This document shows positions 1 through 5,436 of a DNA stretch of 5,459 nucleotides, in pieces. Both the position numbers and the translations under genes were made by a program. Numbering within the stretch: position 1 is the first letter of the stretch; each line of letters opens with the position of its first letter. Origin of the DNA: Ruminococcaceae bacterium UBA1320 (lineage in GTDB: Bacteria > Bacillota > Clostridia > Oscillospirales > Ethanoligenentaceae); NCBI GenBank assembly GCA_002306975.1, contig DBTI01000123.1, positions 1 to 5,459 on the forward strand, in the 5' to 3' direction. The notes under the pieces were generated by a model. That model saw only the letters and a list, made by a program, of their open reading frames with translations, was not told the DNA's origin and made no database searches.

Positions 1-81
1 TTTGTGACCCGCATTAATGCGGGGCAAAACGGTGATGTGTTCTTAATAAACCAACGCGTAAGCGACAAAAAAGTTATTTGA
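1..81 (+). CDS. C-terminal end of an unidentified protein (partial, cut by left edge)
   Basis: Frame 1 is open from the window edge to a TGA at 79-81 and would encode 26 residues, beginning FVTRINAGQNGD and ending SDKKVI. An open run this short can occur by chance. The call is helped by an exact 16-base match (21-36) to an in-frame segment of the next gene (778-793): both copies read GQNGD in the same codon phase and both are followed by a hydrophobic beta-strand-like stretch (VFLI here, FAIV there). The fragment could therefore be the last strand of a beta-rich or propeller-like protein, but that is inference. I do not recognise a family. A minus-strand frame is also open here but has no ATG start, so it is less likely. 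Confidence 0.45.
   Translation, partial: FVTRINAGQNGDVFLINQRVSDKKVI
8..23. repeat. 16-bp perfect palindrome
   Basis: CCCGCATTAATGCGGG is fully self-complementary; as RNA it could form a six-pair stem with a TTAA loop. Neither side carries a T-run (GCAAAACGG follows on the plus strand, GTCACAAA on the minus strand), so it does not look like an intrinsic terminator. It lies inside the probable upstream coding end, so it may simply be codon sequence. Confidence 0.35.
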
Positions 82-108
82 ATAATGTACTTTTAAACAA
101 AATAAAAT
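78..108 (+). promoter_or_regulatory. weak candidate promoter ahead of the DUF5711-like gene
   Basis: TTGAAT (78-83) and TAAAAT (103-108) resemble sigma-A -35 and -10 boxes, but the 19-base spacing is longer than ideal. A second possible -10, TATAAA at 156-161, has only a poor -35. The 121-base spacer from 82 to 202 is long enough to hold a promoter and no better candidate was seen. Between this site and the gene lies an 11-base symmetric TCACA-G-TGTGA (113-123) that could be an operator. Confidence 0.22.
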
Positions 109-188
109 AATGTCACAGTGTGAGTGGCAATGCTGTTATGGGAAGTCAAAATTTTTATAAAAAACAAAAGACAAAAAATAATCAAAAA

Positions 189-196
189 AGGGGTGA
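189..196 (+). promoter_or_regulatory. ribosome binding site deciding a TTG start
   Basis: AGGGGTGA lies six bases before the TTG at 203. The TGA inside this site (194-196) is an in-frame stop, so no start further upstream is possible, and the next in-frame Met is residue 62. This fixes the uncommon TTG as the start. Confidence 0.8.
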
Positions 197-202
197 CGCA
201 TT

Positions 203-1474
203 TTGTTATTCCGTAAAAAGAAAAAGACTAAAAAAACCTCTCGTGAAGTTTATATAAACGACAACAACTATGATGAAGAAGGCGGCTATGAGGTCGTTGA
301 CGAAGACGATGAAGAAAATGAATTAAAATTATACAGTGACGCGCGTGAAGAACGTCTGCGTAAAAAAAAGCAGCGCAAAAAGCGCATGATTGCGGTTATC
401 ATATTGCTGCTGATTGTCGGGTTTATCTATATAAACTGGGGAACCCTGTCTCCGCCGGCGCTTGCAGAATCGGTTCAAAACTTTTTTTCAAGCTTTGGAA
501 AAAGTAAATATCCGGTTGAATTTGACGAAGGCTCTTTAAAAGCGGCGGTGCCGGTCGGCTCAAATATCGGAGTTTTAACAGACACCTCTTTCCTTATCTA
601 TTCACAGAACGGCGATCAGCTTGCGGTGCGTCCGCATAGCATCAACAACCCTGCCGCTGTTTCCGGCGGTGGAAAGGCACTTATCTATGACCGCGGCGGC
701 AAGCATTTTTGTGTTGAAACACGTTACAGCGAGCCTTATTCGTCGTCAACCTTATATGATATAACAACGGCGGCAATGGGGCAAAACGGTGATTTCGCTA
801 TTGTAACCGATTCGGAAAACTATTTGAGTGAGCTTAACGTTTATGACGATTCATATAAAAACATCTTTAAGTGGCAATCGTCTCAGGGCAGGATTTTATC
901 AGCGGCGATAAGCCCGGACGGTAAAAAACTTGCCGCTGTTGTCATCGGTGCGAGAAACGGCAGTATGTTCTCGGATATTTACATATTTAATTTAGACAGC
1001 CAAACACCGGTTGCGGTGAAAAAATACGACAACGCGCTTTTATATTCTTTAGCCTTCAAGGATAATGACCGTATTGCCGCAGTGGGCGACAGCAAAGCGG
1101 TGTTTTTGTTCGCGTCCGGCGATCAGGCTTCTGTTTACAGCTATGGCGGCAGTGATCTTGACTGCAGCTTCAACGGCGACGGGCCTTGTGTTCTTGTTTT
1201 TAAAAAGAGCGGAACAAAGTCAACGATTGTTTCGCTTGACGGCGAGGGCAAGCTTCTTGGAAAAACCGATATAAATGTGTCGCAAATAACAGCTGTGAGC
1301 AACGGAAACGGTAAAACAGTGGTTGTTTCAAACAACAAAATCATTTATACTGAAGATAATTGTTCAAACCCGACGCAGATTTCTGCCTCTATGGATGTTT
1401 TGGCTGCTATTTCTATGAAAAACCACGCATATATATTCGGTACACAGTCTATCGGCAGCTATAATCTGAATTAG
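203..1474 (+). CDS. DUF5711-like single-pass membrane protein with an extracytoplasmic propeller-like domain
   Basis: The protein has 423 residues and its function is unknown. Residues 1-61 are a highly charged cytoplasmic tail: basic at 4-11 (RKKKKTKK), acidic around 33-40 (DEDDEENE), then basic again at 51-61. Residues 62-78 form one hydrophobic segment (IAVIILLLIVGF core). The positive-inside rule puts the remaining roughly 345 residues outside the membrane. That part contains about eight degenerate strand-rich repeats near residues 114-137, 151-172, 190-215, 233-266, 283-304, 321-353, 363-386 and 401-422. The clearest carries ISPDGKKLAA, typical of WD40/TolB-like blades. No catalytic motif or cleavable signal peptide is visible. 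The overall build matches the DUF5711 family of Clostridia, as I recall it. The start is TTG with a strong ribosome binding site. It lies 71 bases upstream of the cvpA-like gene, so a joint envelope role is possible. A scaffold or sensor role is speculation. Confidence 0.8.
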   Translation: MLFRKKKKTKKTSREVYINDNNYDEEGGYEVVDEDDEENELKLYSDAREERLRKKKQRKKRMIAVIILLLIVGFIYINWGTLSPPALAESVQNFFSSFGKSKYPVEFDEGSLKAAVPVGSNIGVLTDTSFLIYSQNGDQLAVRPHSINNPAAVSGGGKALIYDRGGKHFCVETRYSEPYSSSTLYDITTAAMGQNGDFAIVTDSENYLSELNVYDDSYKNIFKWQSSQGRILSAAISPDGKKLAAVVIGARNGSMFSDIYIFNLDSQTPVAVKKYDNALLYSLAFKDNDRIAAVGDSKAVFLFASGDQASVYSYGGSDLDCSFNGDGPCVLVFKKSGTKSTIVSLDGEGKLLGKTDINVSQITAVSNGNGKTVVVSNNKIIYTEDNCSNPTQISASMDVLAAISMKNHAYIFGTQSIGSYNLN

Positions 1475-1545
1475 AACTATAGATGACACAATAAGTTTTT
1501 AATACAACTTTTTATACTTAAAAATCAAAAAAGAGGTGAAGGTTT

Positions 1546-2232
1546 ATGAGTTTATTTCTTGATATAATAACCGTTGCTGTTTTTGTTGTGGTTATTTATC
1601 GCGCATTCCGAAAAGGTTTTTTGAGATCTCTTGTTGAGCTTGCCGGTTATATCGCTTCCTTTGTTGTCGCCTATCTTTTAAGTAATCCTGTGGGGCAGTG
1701 GATAGACAACGCGTTTATGAATAAGTTTGTAACAGGCTCTATTACACAGCTTGCCACCTCAAGCGGAAATGGCAACGAGGCTTTTTTAACAAAAATTCTG
1801 GAAAGCGTCCCTGCTGTCGCAACTACCACCATGTCGGGAATAGGCTCAAGCCTTGGCGCTCTTGGCGCAAAAGCGACGGCAAGCATTGTTCAGGCAATTT
1901 CAATGCCGCTGTCTCAGCTTATTTCACGCACCATTGCGTTTTTTATTCTCCTTGCGCTTTGTCTTGCCGCTGTGAAGATTATCGCGGGTGTGGCGGGTGT
2001 ATTCGGAAAGCTGCCGCTTATCGGGGCGCTTAACTCACTTGCGGGCGCGGGAATCGGTGTTATACAAGCGATTATAATCATGTTTTTTATCAGCACATTA
2101 ATTTCGCTTGCTGTTTCGATTATGGCATTACAAAACAACCCGCCCATAACTTCATCCACGATAAACTCCACGCAAATCTATAAATATGTACATAATATTA
2201 ATCCTCTTACAGATATGTTGTTAAAAAAATAA
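1546..2232 (+). CDS. CvpA family integral membrane protein
   Basis: The product has 228 residues. Hydrophobic segments lie at about 5-18, 29-46, 128-150 and 160-190. The N-terminal helix is followed by the family-typical basic turn (YRAFRKGFLRSLVEL, 18-32). The third and fourth helices enclose a conserved-looking glycine-rich stretch (KLPLIGALNSLAGAGIG, 155-171). Between helices 2 and 3 is a Ser/Thr/Gly/Ala-rich extracytoplasmic loop (about 47-127) that is longer than in compact CvpA proteins. The family is named for colicin V production in Escherichia coli and has been linked to envelope homeostasis, but its molecular function is not settled. The ATG start is well supported by GAGGTGA (1533-1539), with the ATG six bases downstream. 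The gene follows the DUF5711-like gene without a clear promoter of its own, so co-transcription with it is plausible. Confidence 0.88.
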   Translation: MSLFLDIITVAVFVVVIYRAFRKGFLRSLVELAGYIASFVVAYLLSNPVGQWIDNAFMNKFVTGSITQLATSSGNGNEAFLTKILESVPAVATTTMSGIGSSLGALGAKATASIVQAISMPLSQLISRTIAFFILLALCLAAVKIIAGVAGVFGKLPLIGALNSLAGAGIGVIQAIIIMFFISTLISLAVSIMALQNNPPITSSTINSTQIYKYVHNINPLTDMLLKK

Positions 2233-2253
2233 TATTATGATATTATATTATTT
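2227..2253 (+). repeat. AT-only inverted repeat over the cvpA stop codon
   Basis: AAATAATAT (2227-2235) and ATATTATTT (2245-2253) are perfect reverse complements around a nine-base centre, and the left arm contains the TAA stop. The stem is only A-T pairs and so weak. It is followed by GAAC and a five-T run (2258-2262), which makes a feeble terminator or mRNA 3'-end structure possible. Confidence 0.3.
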
Positions 2254-2280
2254 GAACTTTTTATAAGAAATATCGATAAA
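2252..2280 (+). promoter_or_regulatory. weak candidate promoter for pgsA
   Basis: TTGAAC (2252-2257), a 17-base spacer and GATAAA (2275-2280) match four of six positions at each sigma-A box. The region is very AT-rich, so chance matches are common. The spacer between cvpA and the preferred pgsA start is the longest between complete genes here (169 bases), which makes a separate promoter reasonable. The same 12 bases TTGAACTTTTTA recur at 5320-5331. Confidence 0.25.
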
Positions 2281-2383
2281 AGTGATTTATTAATATAAGG
2301 CAGGGCAAAATAACTAGCAAAAACGAAAAAGAACTTTTAGTGATTTAAAAATGATGACCTATGATTATTACGCACCTTTTGCA

Positions 2384-2392
2384 GAGAGGGGA
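2384..2392 (+). promoter_or_regulatory. ribosome binding site choosing the pgsA start at 2402
   Basis: GAGAGGGGA ends nine bases before the ATG at 2402. The upstream in-frame ATG at 2351 is preceded by TTTTAGTGATTTAAAA, which has no Shine-Dalgarno match. The internal start also gives the short N-terminus usual for this enzyme family. Confidence 0.7.
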
Positions 2393-2401
2393 CTTATCTT
2401 C

Positions 2402-2977
2402 ATGTCGGGCAAACACATGCAAGGCATTAAAAATCTGGGAATACCAAATATGCTGTCTGTTTTGCGGCTTATCATGATACCTTTTTTCGTTTATTATTAT
2501 TTAGCCGATATGCAATATTCGGGTATCATCGCGGCAGCGGTGCTTGTTTTGTCAGGTGCTACCGATGTGGTTGACGGCATTATAGCACGGAAATTCAACA
2601 TGATAACCGATCTTGGCAGAATCCTTGACCCTTTTGCCGATAAACTCACTCAGGCGACAGTCTGTACCTGCCTTGTTGTCAGGCGCGTTGCTCCTTTTTG
2701 GATTTTATTCCTGTTAATTTTAAAGGAACTGGTAATGATTGGAGTCGGCGCGAATATTATAAGAAAAGGCAAGGAAATGATGTCGTCAAAGTGGTTCGGC
2801 AAGATGGCTACTGTCGTGTTCTATGCCGCCATGACGCTTATTATTGCGCTAAGACCAACAAGAAATTTAATTGATATTTTGCTGGGAATTGTGCTTGCTT
2901 TTATGTTTTTCTCTCTGATCATGTATATACCGTCATTTTTAAAAATATTTTCTAAAAAAGGTCAAAAAAGCGGATAA
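2402..2977 (+). CDS. pgsA: CDP-alcohol phosphatidyltransferase, probable phosphatidylglycerophosphate synthase
   Basis: The enzyme probably transfers a phosphatidyl group from CDP-diacylglycerol to glycerol-3-phosphate, releasing CMP, in the cytoplasmic membrane; this is the committed step to phosphatidylglycerol and cardiolipin. With the preferred start it has 191 residues, a normal length. The signature DGxxARx8GxxxDxxxD is complete: D58-G59, A62-R63, G72, D76 and D80, with the extra metal-binding D55 three residues before D58. The N-terminus IPNMLSVLRLIMIPFFV (14-30) is characteristic of PgsA-type proteins. Hydrophobic stretches at about 18-34, 40-54, 97-119, 134-150 and 157-178 fit the membrane fold. 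The equivalent of the conserved ARE after the fourth segment reads LKEL here (107-110), so substrate choice is not certain; a CDP-alcohol-type cardiolipin synthase or another branch is possible. Starting at the ATG at 2351 would add 17 residues. The stop codon lies in a palindrome ahead of clpE. Confidence 0.85.
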   Translation: MSGKHMQGIKNLGIPNMLSVLRLIMIPFFVYYYLADMQYSGIIAAAVLVLSGATDVVDGIIARKFNMITDLGRILDPFADKLTQATVCTCLVVRRVAPFWILFLLILKELVMIGVGANIIRKGKEMMSSKWFGKMATVVFYAAMTLIIALRPTRNLIDILLGIVLAFMFFSLIMYIPSFLKIFSKKGQKSG

Positions 2978-2989
2978 CAATGATTGTTA
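2975..2989. repeat. 15-bp palindrome over the pgsA stop codon, upstream of clpE
   Basis: TAACAAT-G-ATTGTTA is a perfect seven-base inverted repeat around one central base, starting with the pgsA TAA. Outer GCG (2970-2972) and CGC (2990-2992) could also pair if two bases on the left are looped out. It lies 32 bases before the clpE ATG. The one-base centre suits a dimeric DNA-binding protein better than an RNA hairpin. No T-run follows directly. Confidence 0.4.
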
Positions 2990-3021
2990 CGCAGATTTTC
3001 TTGTAAAGAAGGGATAATTTA

Positions 3022-5292
3022 ATGATTTGTTCACGCTGTAAGAAAAGAATAGCAGTTGTCTTCATCACAAGGGTTGAAAATGGCAAGACCATTAACGATG
3101 GCCTTTGCATTCAATGTGCGCGCGAGCTTGGCATAAAGCCGGTAAACGACCTTGTTGAAAAAATGGGCGTAAGTGACGAAGACCTTGAGAATATGGGCAA
3201 TGAGCTTGAAAGCATAATGGGACAGGGAGGCAATGAAAGCAGCGAAGGCTTTGAGCCGGGCGGTGCGGCAACCTTCCCCTTCCTTGAAAATATGTTTAAT
3301 CAAGGTGACGGCGGTCAAAACAATGGCTTTAACAGTGAAAGAACCAAAGAAAGCCGCCCGAAGGAATCAAAAAACGCAAAGCGCAAATATCTTGATAATT
3401 ATTGCATAAATCTCACGGCTAAGGCACATGACGGTAAAATAGACCGTATCATCGGCCGTGACCGTGAAATATATCGTATTGAGCAGATTCTTTGCCGACG
3501 CACAAAAAACAACCCTTGCCTTATCGGTGAGCCCGGTGTCGGTAAAACCGCAATTGCAGAAGGGCTTGCACTCAAAATTGCAGGCGGCGGAGTGCCGCCG
3601 CGTCTTGCCGACCGCGAGGTGTATCTTCTTGACCTTACCGCACTAGTGGCGGGAACACAGTTCAGAGGTCAGTTTGAAGGCCGCATAAAGGGTCTTATAG
3701 ACGAGGTTAAAAAGGCAGGCAACATCATTCTGTTCATCGACGAGGTTCACAATCTTGTCGGCACGGGTGACGCGGAAGGCTCAATGAACGCCGCCAATAT
3801 TCTAAAGCCCGCGCTGTCGCGCGGTGAAATTCAGGTTGTCGGCGCGACTACCTTTGAAGAATACCGTAAATATATTGAAAAGGACGCGGCTCTTGAAAGA
3901 CGTTTTCAACCCGTAAAGGTTGAGGAGCCGTCGGTTGAAGACACGGTCAGCATACTTTTAGGCATAAAAGACTATTATGAAAAATACCATTCCGTTAAAG
4001 TGGACGACGCGTTGATCTCGAAAATTGTAAGATTATCGGAAAGATATATTTCCGACAGATTTTTACCCGACAAGGCGATTGACCTGCTCGACGAATCCTG
4101 TGCCTGCGCCGCTCTGCGAAACAAGGCGGCTTCAGAGCTTGCCGGTGTTGAACGCAAGCTGTCCGGTCTTAAAGTTCAGGAGGAACAGCTTGTTCAGTCT
4201 GAGGGGCAGGATATATATAAGCAGCTTGCCGACGTAAAGGCGGAAGAGTGCCGTCTGCTTGCGACGGCACAGGGCCTGCGCGACGCGGCGGGAGACATTT
4301 CGGTCACAGACGATGATCTTTCCCGCGTAATCGAACTGTGGACTGGTATCCCGGCAAGCCGCGTGCGCGAGAAGGAGTTTAAACGCCTTGCCACGCTCAA
4401 AGAAACATTATCCAAGAAAATTATCGGGCAGGATGAAGCGGTAGAAGCTGTTTCCGCCGCAATCAGACGCAATCGCGTGCAGATAAGCCCCCGCAGGCGC
4501 CCGGCGTCGTTTATCTTTGTCGGCCCCACCGGCGTGGGCAAAACTGAGCTTGTCAAGGTTCTTGCAGGTGAGCTTTTTGATACGCCGGATACGCTTATAA
4601 GGCTTGATATGTCCGAGTTTATGGAAAAGCACTCGGTGTCGCGCATCATCGGTGCGCCTCCGGGATATGTCGGCTATGACGAGGCCGGGCAGCTTACCGA
4701 AAAAGTAAGACGCAAACCGTATTCCGTCATTCTTTTTGACGAGATTGAAAAAGCGCATCCCGATGTGCTCAACATCATGCTTCAAATCCTCGACGACGGG
4801 CGCGTCACCGACGCGCACGGCCGAACAGTAAACTTTGAAAACACAGTCATCGTAATGACTTCAAACGCAGGATCGGAGCGCAAAGAGGGTTCAATGGGCT
4901 TTAACCGTGAGCCGACCGCTATGGCGAAGGATAAAGCGTTAAAGGCTCTTTCAGATTTCCTGCGTCCGGAGTTTATCAGCCGTATAGATGATATAGTTGC
5001 CTTCACCGCCCTCTCTGAGAGCAACTACGCGCTCATTGGCGGGCTTATGATGGAAGAACTTAAAACTGCCATGGCTCTTAAAAAAATCGAATTGAGGTGG
5101 GATGACGCGCTTATAAACGCATTGGTTAAAAAATCATTCGGCGGAAAGTTTGGCGCGAGAGATTTGAGAAACAACGTCCGCCGTGAGGTGGAAGACCGAA
5201 TAGCCCAGCTTCTCGTTGACAAATGCGATGAAAAGTTAATCGGCATCGCTATGACTGCCGAGGATGATAAAATTACGGCGACATCTATATAA
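3022..5292 (+). CDS. clpE: ClpE-type ATP-dependent Clp unfoldase with N-terminal zinc finger
   Basis: This 756-residue cytosolic AAA+ unfoldase would form a hexamer and thread misfolded or tagged proteins into ClpP. The N-terminus has C3-x2-C6 and C29-x2-C32, the Cx2Cx22Cx2C zinc finger that marks ClpE (and resembles McsA); the double Clp_N repeat of ClpC is absent. A Gly/Asn/Gln/Ser/Phe-rich linker (about 66-120) joins it to AAA-1: Walker A GEPGVGKT (169-176), pore loop GTQFRGQ (211-217), Walker B ILFIDE (236-241), arginine fingers R293-R294. A short charged helical middle segment lies at about 366-425. AAA-2 has Walker A GPTGVGKT (501-508), pore loop GYVGY (548-552), Walker B VILFDE (569-574), sensor-1 N615, arginine R654 and sensor-2 GARD (711-714). 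MGF (625-627) sits where the ClpP-docking tripeptide is expected. All catalytic residues are present. The ATG has AGAAGGGA (3007-3014) seven bases before it. The gene ends with tandem TAA stops (5290-5295). CtsR usually controls this family, but no complete CtsR box is seen. Confidence 0.93.
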   Translation: MICSRCKKRIAVVFITRVENGKTINDGLCIQCARELGIKPVNDLVEKMGVSDEDLENMGNELESIMGQGGNESSEGFEPGGAATFPFLENMFNQGDGGQNNGFNSERTKESRPKESKNAKRKYLDNYCINLTAKAHDGKIDRIIGRDREIYRIEQILCRRTKNNPCLIGEPGVGKTAIAEGLALKIAGGGVPPRLADREVYLLDLTALVAGTQFRGQFEGRIKGLIDEVKKAGNIILFIDEVHNLVGTGDAEGSMNAANILKPALSRGEIQVVGATTFEEYRKYIEKDAALERRFQPVKVEEPSVEDTVSILLGIKDYYEKYHSVKVDDALISKIVRLSERYISDRFLPDKAIDLLDESCACAALRNKAASELAGVERKLSGLKVQEEQLVQSEGQDIYKQLADVKAEECRLLATAQGLRDAAGDISVTDDDLSRVIELWTGIPASRVREKEFKRLATLKETLSKKIIGQDEAVEAVSAAIRRNRVQISPRRRPASFIFVGPTGVGKTELVKVLAGELFDTPDTLIRLDMSEFMEKHSVSRIIGAPPGYVGYDEAGQLTEKVRRKPYSVILFDEIEKAHPDVLNIMLQILDDGRVTDAHGRTVNFENTVIVMTSNAGSERKEGSMGFNREPTAMAKDKALKALSDFLRPEFISRIDDIVAFTALSESNYALIGGLMMEELKTAMALKKIELRWDDALINALVKKSFGGKFGARDLRNNVRREVEDRIAQLLVDKCDEKLIGIAMTAEDDKITATSI

Positions 5293-5330
5293 TAAAGCCA
5301 GTCGAAATCTGTGCTTTTATTGAACTTTTT
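5291..5330 (+). terminator. possible imperfect terminator after clpE
   Basis: AATAAAGCCAG (5291-5301) can pair with CTGTGCTTTTATT (5309-5321) around a TCGAAAT loop, giving 11 pairs with single-T bulges at 5312 and 5318. A five-T run follows at 5326-5330, after GAAC. The stem is partly AU and bulged, so termination would be modest. Its position directly after the clpE stop and before a strong tRNA promoter is what one would expect. Confidence 0.38.
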
Positions 5331-5363
5331 ACTTTGTTATTGATTAAAAATAGCGATAATTGC

Positions 5364-5392
5364 TTGACATGCGGCGGCTGATTTGATATAAT
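5364..5392 (+). promoter_or_regulatory. strong consensus sigma-A promoter for the tRNA gene
   Basis: TTGACA (5364-5369), exactly 17 bases, then TATAAT (5387-5392): both hexamers are perfect consensus at the optimal spacing. There is also an extended -10 TGn (5384-5386). Transcription should begin near 5397-5400, leaving a leader of about 37-40 bases before the tRNA 5' end at 5437 for RNase P to remove. Such a strong promoter is normal for stable RNA genes. The -10 lies between the arms of an inverted repeat. Confidence 0.9.
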
Positions 5393-5405
5393 AACAATCG
5401 CCGCA
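5370..5405. repeat. inverted repeat bracketing the tRNA promoter -10
   Basis: TGCGGCG (5370-5376) and CGCCGCA (5399-5405) are perfect seven-base reverse complements separated by 22 bases holding the TATAAT box. The left arm begins right after the -35 and the right arm covers the predicted start site. Because the left arm lies upstream of the start, it would act as DNA (an operator) and not as a transcript hairpin. A further CGCCG occurs at 5411-5415. Confidence 0.45.
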
Positions 5406-5436
5406 AAAAGCGCCGAATGGCAGCGGTCTTATAGAA

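Noticed and set aside
373..385. GCGCAAAAAGCGC, sharing 12 bases with the tRNA leader at 5402-5413
   Set aside because: It is codon sequence for the Lys/Arg-rich membrane-proximal tail of the DUF5711-like protein; short, partly palindromic and most likely coincidental.
1475..1545. TATACT at 1513-1518 as a -10 for cvpA
   Set aside because: The nearest -35-like hexamer (ATGACA, 1483-1488) is 24 bases away, too far for a sigma-A promoter.
2281..2347. Direct repeat AGTGATTTA at 2281-2289 and 2339-2347 upstream of pgsA
   Set aside because: Nine bases in an AT-rich spacer are expected by chance, and there is no fitting spacing or symmetry for a regulator.
2959..2976. Possible CtsR box upstream of clpE
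   Set aside because: One half, AGGTCAAA, fits the CtsR heptad with an AAA spacer, but the second half (GCGGATA) matches only three of seven positions, and the sequence is coding for the end of pgsA.
2969..2981. AGCGGATAACAAT, identical to part of the Escherichia coli lac operator
   Set aside because: Only the right half of the operator is matched, the first bases are pgsA codons and stop, and no lac-type genes are nearby; the symmetry here is centred elsewhere (2982).
3031..3318. Minus-strand 95-codon open frame opposite the ClpE zinc finger and linker
   Set aside because: It is antisense to a clear coding region with intact Cys motifs, and its product resembles no known family.
4194..4818. 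Two overlapping minus-strand open frames (151 and 136 codons) inside clpE
   Set aside because: They lie wholly opposite the conserved AAA-2 region of clpE, have low-complexity Ser/Arg/Thr-rich products with no recognisable domain, and arise from codon bias of the real gene.
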